DNA of 64,000 nt from Morella rubra (Eukaryota > Streptophyta > Magnoliopsida > Fagales > Myricaceae). The stretch covers positions 3,249,307 to 3,313,306 of the forward strand of contig CM025851.1 in NCBI GenBank assembly GCA_003952965.2, in the 5' to 3' direction. The notes beneath the pieces were generated by a model. The model searched no databases. It had not been told where the DNA came from and worked only from the letters and a program-made list of their open reading frames with translations. Numbering within the stretch: position 1 is the stretch's first letter; each line of letters starts with the position of its first letter. Both the position numbers and the translations under genes were made by a program. Positions 58,501 to 64,000 of this stretch are shown here, in pieces.

Positions 58501-61500
58501 TCCAAAATCAAGGCTGGCATCTTCAAAGCAGTCCTGTAAATCTTGACTTGCGAATCTGAAAGCAGATTGCTTGTGAAATTGATCATCTCTGTGGTAGGGA
58601 CCAGGCTCAGATTTCCTGCTGCAAAACAGATGATAAGTAAATCACAAAAAATAAAGGAGTTGAGATCAGGAACTTGTAACCATCTTAAAGTGCTCTATCC
58701 TTTCTTGGATTCTTTTTTTTTTTTTTTTTTGGGGGGGGGGTGTCTGAGGGTGGTGGTGGTTGGAGGGGGAGAACAAAGCAAGGCAAACAAAAATTCAGTG
58801 GAAATTAAGCCAATCCTAAGGACAGGCATCACTAACTCAAACTTCTTTCCAGTGCAAGACAGGAGGGCTCACTACCAGCTTTGATTCACCATCATAATTA
58901 TTTAAGGGAGTAAAATGCTGATTATCCCCCCCACCTCTCTTTGTCCACTAACCAAAGAACTTCTCAGAAACACTTGACTTCCGTACGACCAAAGACCATA
59001 ATTAAAGCTAAGTGAGGTAAAAATTTGGGTATTAAGCACAAGGGTGCAATCTCTCCTACCTTCTCTAACCTTCCTATGCACTACTAACTCATGCGAGTGT
59101 CACTCCAGGGTAGGAGGCACACCAAAATATAAGGCAATCGATTACACAGGTAACCACACTACATAACAGACCAAAGAGAATTGACCTCTTAAATTCTTTA
59201 TGCAGATAACAACAAATTCAGAGAGAGGGAATGAACTTTATTACCAGGAGAAGAAAAACGAGAGCGGATGGAGGACCGATGCTTCTGATTGCCACTAAGG
59301 GTTGTCCGCACACTCAAATCAAACTTTTTATGAGATTTTGGACGTTGCTTCCTAAAAGAAAGCAATCTCATATCTTCCTTCCAAAGGTGCTGAAAAACTT
59401 TAAACTTAAGGGTGATAGCTTTCTCCTTAAATCTTAAAAACTGCTTCCTCATTGCAAATTTTTCTTTGATCAAAGGACTCTGACATGACGAGAAACTGGC
59501 AGCCTGAGAAATATCAGTCATATTTTCATCTCTTGGTAATAGCTTATTAATTACTTCAGATGATCTCTTCGCACATTCTCTGTTGGAAGCCAATATTAAA
59601 TCACACAATATATCTTCTCCATCGGTATGTAGGCACACCTCACTGGAAACAGGTGGACCAGTCTTCTCCCCAACTGAACATAGCACCAAGCATTTCCCAT
59701 CCATGTTTTCAGACGGAATTTGAATTCCATCCAAATTTTCAGAAGAATTACCCTGGTCCACCTGATCATATGAAGTGACCGCCTTCGCAGCAGAAAGTGG
59801 TTCAACAAACTTAGATGTTGCAGTTCCAGGACTATCAACATCCTCCTCCCTAATAGCTGCCTGAACATCTTCCAAGGCACCACTACAGAGAGGAGTCTTC
59901 TCCACAACCATGTCCCTAGAAGAAACAACTTGCAATGGGGGCGGTCTAAGGATCAAATCAAAGGTAGCGTCTTGTTCTTTAAAGGGTGTTGCATTGTTCT
60001 CCACTGGCAAAGAACTGGATGAAGCTGGACAGGGATTGCCACTTTCAGACTTAGATTTCAATAACTTATGTTCATTTTCAAGTGAATCAATTTCTGACTC
60101 AGTCATCTCTAACGCCTTAGATATCTCACTTTTATATATTAGCAACTTGGTAATAGCAGATGACCTCACAAAAGTTGAATCTACTGAGCTTGAGTCATCA
60201 GACTGCAGCAACTCAATGAGTGAAGAGCCCAAATTAGCTATGAAGTTCATATCTACTTTCTCTAAATTGAAAGGAAATCCGTCGGGATGATTTATGGAAC
60301 CAGCACTAGGAGAAACACATAAATTACTAATATCAGTGTCAATATTTGCTGCCTTGCCAAATGACTTTTCTTCCACACCTGTTACATTGATTGCCAAATC
60401 TTCCATTATAGGAGGTAAATCACACAAAAAAAAACATAGAGCAAGTTATACATGAAAAAGCACTTGAATATTGCACAACACAATATCCTATTATGAGTGT
60501 ATATAACATACAGTCCATATATGTACATATGTACATGCACAATGTGGGTCTGAGCGTATGTGTGTATTAACCATAGATCAGATTCCCAAGGAGAAAAAGC
60601 TTTGTCATAAGTCAAATTTCCTCTTTTTGTACTTGACAATGTAAGAAAGCTCAAAATGCATTATGATATTAAAGATAGTGAAACAGGCACACAAATACTC
60701 AAATTGCAAATTGTACCATCTCTCTCCACAAAAAATATCATACTGACTTCTCTCTGCCCGGTCAACCCCTTGTTTACATTAGAATCTAACTGACCCTACG
60801 AGCAGGAATAACCTAGATTGCTCATCCCTCTACATAACAAAGATCAAGTACAAAAATAGTATCCTTCAGGTTATCTTCCTATGCTTTTTTGCAATCTGAC
60901 TTTAAACCCCAAGTTTTCAATTTTGCAATTGTTAGACCTAAGTTTTGCCACTTTAAAATGGGCGATTTCTGCCAGTCTCTCGATCAGTTCCTCAACAGAA
61001 AACACCACCATCCTATGCTTTTTTGCAATCTGACTTTAAACCCCAAGTTTTCAATTTTGCAATTGTTAGACCTAAGTTTTGCCACTTTAAAATGGGCGAT
61101 TTCTGCCAGTCTCTCGATCAGTTCCTCAACAGAAATTGCTGACGCAGACCCCCTGCGCCTTGTAGAAAACCATGTGCCTTCTATATGTAACTAATTAGAT
61201 ACTTCAAAAAAAAAAGGCAAAGAGAAATAAGAGGAGGAAATTATAGAGAAAAAGGGAGGGAAGAAGGGAAGTAGAGGAAAAAAGCCCTCACACAGCCCCC
61301 TCCCCAAAATTTCAATCACCGATAAGTAAGAAGTTTCCCCTCCTTTCCCCACCTTCCCCAAAACCCTTCCTCTTTTTCTTTTCTTGGTTTTCTTTTCAGT
61401 TTTGATATTTTCTCTTTTTATTTTTTTCCCTAGGAGCTTCTTTCTAATTTCTGTCCCTTGGCCTTTTTAATTCTTTTACCTTCTTTGCATTTTGGCTTTT

Positions 61501-63226
61501 CTAAGTTACTTCTTTTAATCCTACAACAAAGGATTTCTCCATTTTCATGTCCATTACTTCATAACTTGTTCTCGCTAAAGAAAATTAAATAATTACAATT
61601 TGGAGCTTACAGACAACAAATATATTCACAGTTCAAAAGGGCCTATGAAACTCATGTTCTGCTTACGTAAACAGGAAAACAAAGTAAATACTTGGCAATG
61701 ATTTACAGAAAGCTGTAAAAATTTATATTGCAAAGAAGAAACTCATCCTACCTGGAGAGGAGCTGCATGCAACTGAGGATGGAGTTGCAGGGGAAGCACA
61801 ATCTGAAAAACCCGCAACTCTGGGACTTTTATCAGCCATGTTTGACATGAAAGAATGCATGTGGTCTGTGTTACAAGTAGAAACAATAGTTCCATCTTTG
61901 TTCACATTACATTCAGGGCCTTCAACTTTCTTTTTCTCATACTTTGCAAGTCCCTCACCCCATCCAAGCCGCGGCTTCTTCTTGGAGGTTGTTTCTTCAA
62001 ATGGTCCAGCTGACGTGACACAAGCAGCAGCATCCCCTGAAGGGGACTGGACAGGAGTTGAATTTTTCAGCTGTACATCAGCCTTAGCTTCATTGGAATC
62101 CACACCCCCCATGCTCTTCGAGCTACTGGAATGGCTGAAACCTGAACCCCGCGAAGACAAGCTTCCTGAACGACTCCACTTCAGAGGTTTCCAATCAGTC
62201 GAACCCAGCGAGTTCTCTCTATCACACCTCTGGCCTGTGCCCAACCCATTCACACCACCCATCTTATCATGTTGATCTTTCAAGTTAATTTGATCCCATG
62301 TCTGCACAAAGTCAGAATTAGGATGGGAGGGGCAAGTTACTATATCATCCATTGACCTCATATCGCTATTATTCACATCAATCAGCCTCCCAGAAGCATT
62401 TGGAGATCCATTACTTGTTTCCCAGGAGTGACCTTTCCAATCTCTCTGAACAAGTCTATTTTCCCTGCTGCTCCTGCCATATTTTCCATCTCCGCGTGAA
62501 ACAGAGGGCCGGCAGCTATCATCTTCCAGCATCTTGTCACCAGCCCGCGAAGGCACATACCCATGACCAGTTTCTTCGGAAAACACGTGCCAACCACCCT
62601 GCTTACCATGACCTTCAGAAAATATTTATACAAAAAAGAGAACAACCCCAGGATATCAACACAAGTAACGTATATATTCGGGCATAAATAAAATACGAAC
62701 AAATATATAAAGCCCCAAGAAAAAGAAAAAAAAAACAAACGTTATTCTCCAGATGAGAATCGTAACCCATATAACAAACAAAATAGGGACGTTGATCGCA
62801 GATCTAAGCAACAATCAAGAAACAAAATCTAAACCCCAACAAAATTTTAAAAGCAGCAAACCAGAAACCATCCGCTTATCAAAAGTTCGTCAGAAACAAC
62901 TCGTTTGTATTGATGAAAACGAAAAAGGTTGTGAAATATTAAAACCTCTTCAACCAAGAATCATCGTGGTCATGGAAACCCCCTGAGTACGTATTCTAAA
63001 TCGGACAAATACAGAGATACAAGGGGCTACGAGAGGACGATTCGAATAGAAAGAACTCACCGGATGGTCTGCGAAAATCGGTGGATCCCCAGCGACTGAA
63101 GTCGCGGGATCCGTGATGGGACGAGTCCCTCCATCGGGATACGGAACCTAGCGACTCCGAAGACCTGTCGTGCTTCCTCTCCTTGAAGAAGTCCTTACGA
63201 TCCCAAGGCAGTGGTTCTGGCGGCAT
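55530..63226 (-). CDS. PWR: SANT-domain corepressor POWERDRESS (plant NCoR-like)
   Basis: In Arabidopsis PWR is a nuclear partner of histone deacetylase HDA9 and represses genes in flowering, ageing and floral determinacy. Four minus-strand exons, 63061-63226, 61752-62612, 59245-60378 and 55530-58615, join in phase to 1748 residues (Arabidopsis about 1650). The N-terminus MPPEPLPWDRKDFF and WRDSSHHGSRDFSRWG is a strong family signature, as is KKKPRLGWGEGLAKYEKKK near the end of exon 2. SANT1 starts at about residue 791 (WTPEEREIFVDKLASFGKDF) and SANT2 at about 1012 (WTDEEKSIFIQAVSSYGKDF), spaced as in NCoR proteins. The rest is Ser-rich and low in structure. An in-frame ATG 30 nt upstream (63256) exists; the internal one fits the family start. 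Confidence 0.92.
60877..61137. repeat. 134-bp-period tandem duplication in PWR intron 2
   Basis: Two almost identical units, about 60877-61003 and 61011-61137, run from CCTATGCTTTTTTGCAATCT to CGATCAGTTCCTCAACAGAA. They lie in the 1373-bp intron between PWR exons 2 and 3. The near identity means the event is recent. Confidence 0.9.
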
Positions 63227-64000
63227 GAAAACCAACCCAATCGCATGGGCTGCCACAACACCAAATCGAAGTCACCGCACAGAAGAGAAAACCAACCAGA
63301 AGAACAAGCCGCCCAGAGGAGCAATTCCCAGCGTTTCCAAAATCAGATCCTACGGATAGCAACGCACGAGCCGTATTCACGGCCGCAAGCACCAAATCTA
63401 GGGCTTGCAACGTCAAGAACCAAGACGATACAGAACTGAATCCCCTCGATTTCTAAGTATTCCTCCCCCAGATCGAACGCCAACCCTATGCGCCACCCAG
63501 CACGAACAGTTTAAATCGTGCCCGTTTTAATTTGGTTGAGAACCGGATCGAAGGAGATACTTATACGAGGAGTCCAAATAATGGATTCCGATTATCTTCT
63601 GCTAGGGCTTGATATTTGTTCTGTCTTCCGCGGTCTCTCCCCCTACGAATTTTTTCCTTCTGTTTCTCTCTCCGTCTTGGCCGGTTGGTGGTGAACGAAA
63701 ATCTGCCTTTGGAGCGAGAAGAGTGAGAACGTGAGCCGATAAGGGACAAAGAGAGCCTAGAGTGAAAGAGAGAAAAAAAAGAGAGAGAATTTAGCATCCG
63801 GATCTCAACGGCGCTATTAAACCTCTTTCTATCCGATTTCGGGTCCGGAAATAAATATAACTATTTTAATTTTTTTTCCCCTGTTTTTGGCGATATTATT
63901 TTGATTTTATATATTTTCCTGTCGATCTTTTGCTTTTTCTGTTCTCATCAATCTAACTTTTTCTTTTTACTTTGGCCCCCTCTGTTCCCAATAGAACACG
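63227..64000 (-). promoter_or_regulatory. PWR leader and promoter region
   Basis: A CT-rich, purine/pyrimidine-skewed stretch at about 63640-63800 (CT-rich on the minus strand) looks like the transcript leader. The region from 63840 on is AT-rich promoter DNA. I see no certain TATA box and cannot exclude a leader intron. Confidence 0.45.

Noticed and set aside
58543..58884. 113-codon plus-strand ORF next to PWR exon 4
   Set aside because: It runs through a poly-T/poly-G tract in an intron and is antisense to PWR.

Overview
The window is nuclear DNA of a dicot-type flowering plant. It has compact exons split by AT-rich GT-AG introns, T-rich intron ends, a plant-type EF-1alpha gene with a leader intron, a plant SIZ1-type SUMO ligase and plant-specific POWERDRESS. 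The species cannot be named from the sequence. I reconstructed eight genes or gene models exon by exon, checking splice sites and reading phase by hand: EF-1alpha, a TMEM70-like mitochondrial protein, SIZ1, a taxilin, the TFIIF beta subunit, an unrecognised 351-residue membrane protein, an RluA-type RNA pseudouridine synthase (PUS5-like), and PWR (two SANT domains).

Layout. 1-2960: EF-1alpha, plus strand. 2963-5090: a nested transposon block. An element with terminal inverted repeats of about 160-190 bp carries a cytochrome P450 5' fragment fused to an intronless, broken alanyl-tRNA synthetase fragment. A tRNA-derived SINE-like insert sits inside the synthetase part, and the whole element appears to sit inside an older small MITE. 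5489-7670: TMEM70-like gene, minus strand. 7791-7862: tRNA-Pro(AGG). 7791-24570: a tandem duplication whose breakpoints lie in the tRNA-Pro gene and in SIZ1 exon 15. The first SIZ1 copy is truncated and decayed; the second is complete (16 exons, 847 residues). The second tRNA-Pro copy is split by a solo LTR that itself contains a MITE. 24571-28600: intergenic DNA with MITE pieces and a 152-bp tandem duplication just upstream of the taxilin leader. 29276-35124: taxilin. 36811-40899: TFIIF beta. 43968-45666: the unrecognised membrane protein. 47109-54542: PUS5-like gene. 55530-63226: PWR, minus strand, convergent with PUS5.

The genes are housekeeping or chromatin/SUMO functions and do not form an operon-like system. 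From memory, EF-1alpha and SIZ1 are close neighbours on Arabidopsis chromosome 5, and PWR, the pseudouridine synthase and a TFIIF beta gene are adjacent on chromosome 3, so this window may join two blocks of conserved gene order. I found no CRISPR array, operon, rRNA gene or novel multi-gene system. The most notable items are the tRNA-to-SIZ1 duplication with its possible SAP-only microprotein, the nested gene-capturing TIR element, the pseudouridine synthase without its canonical catalytic Asp, and a SIZ1 PHD finger lacking its usual tryptophan.
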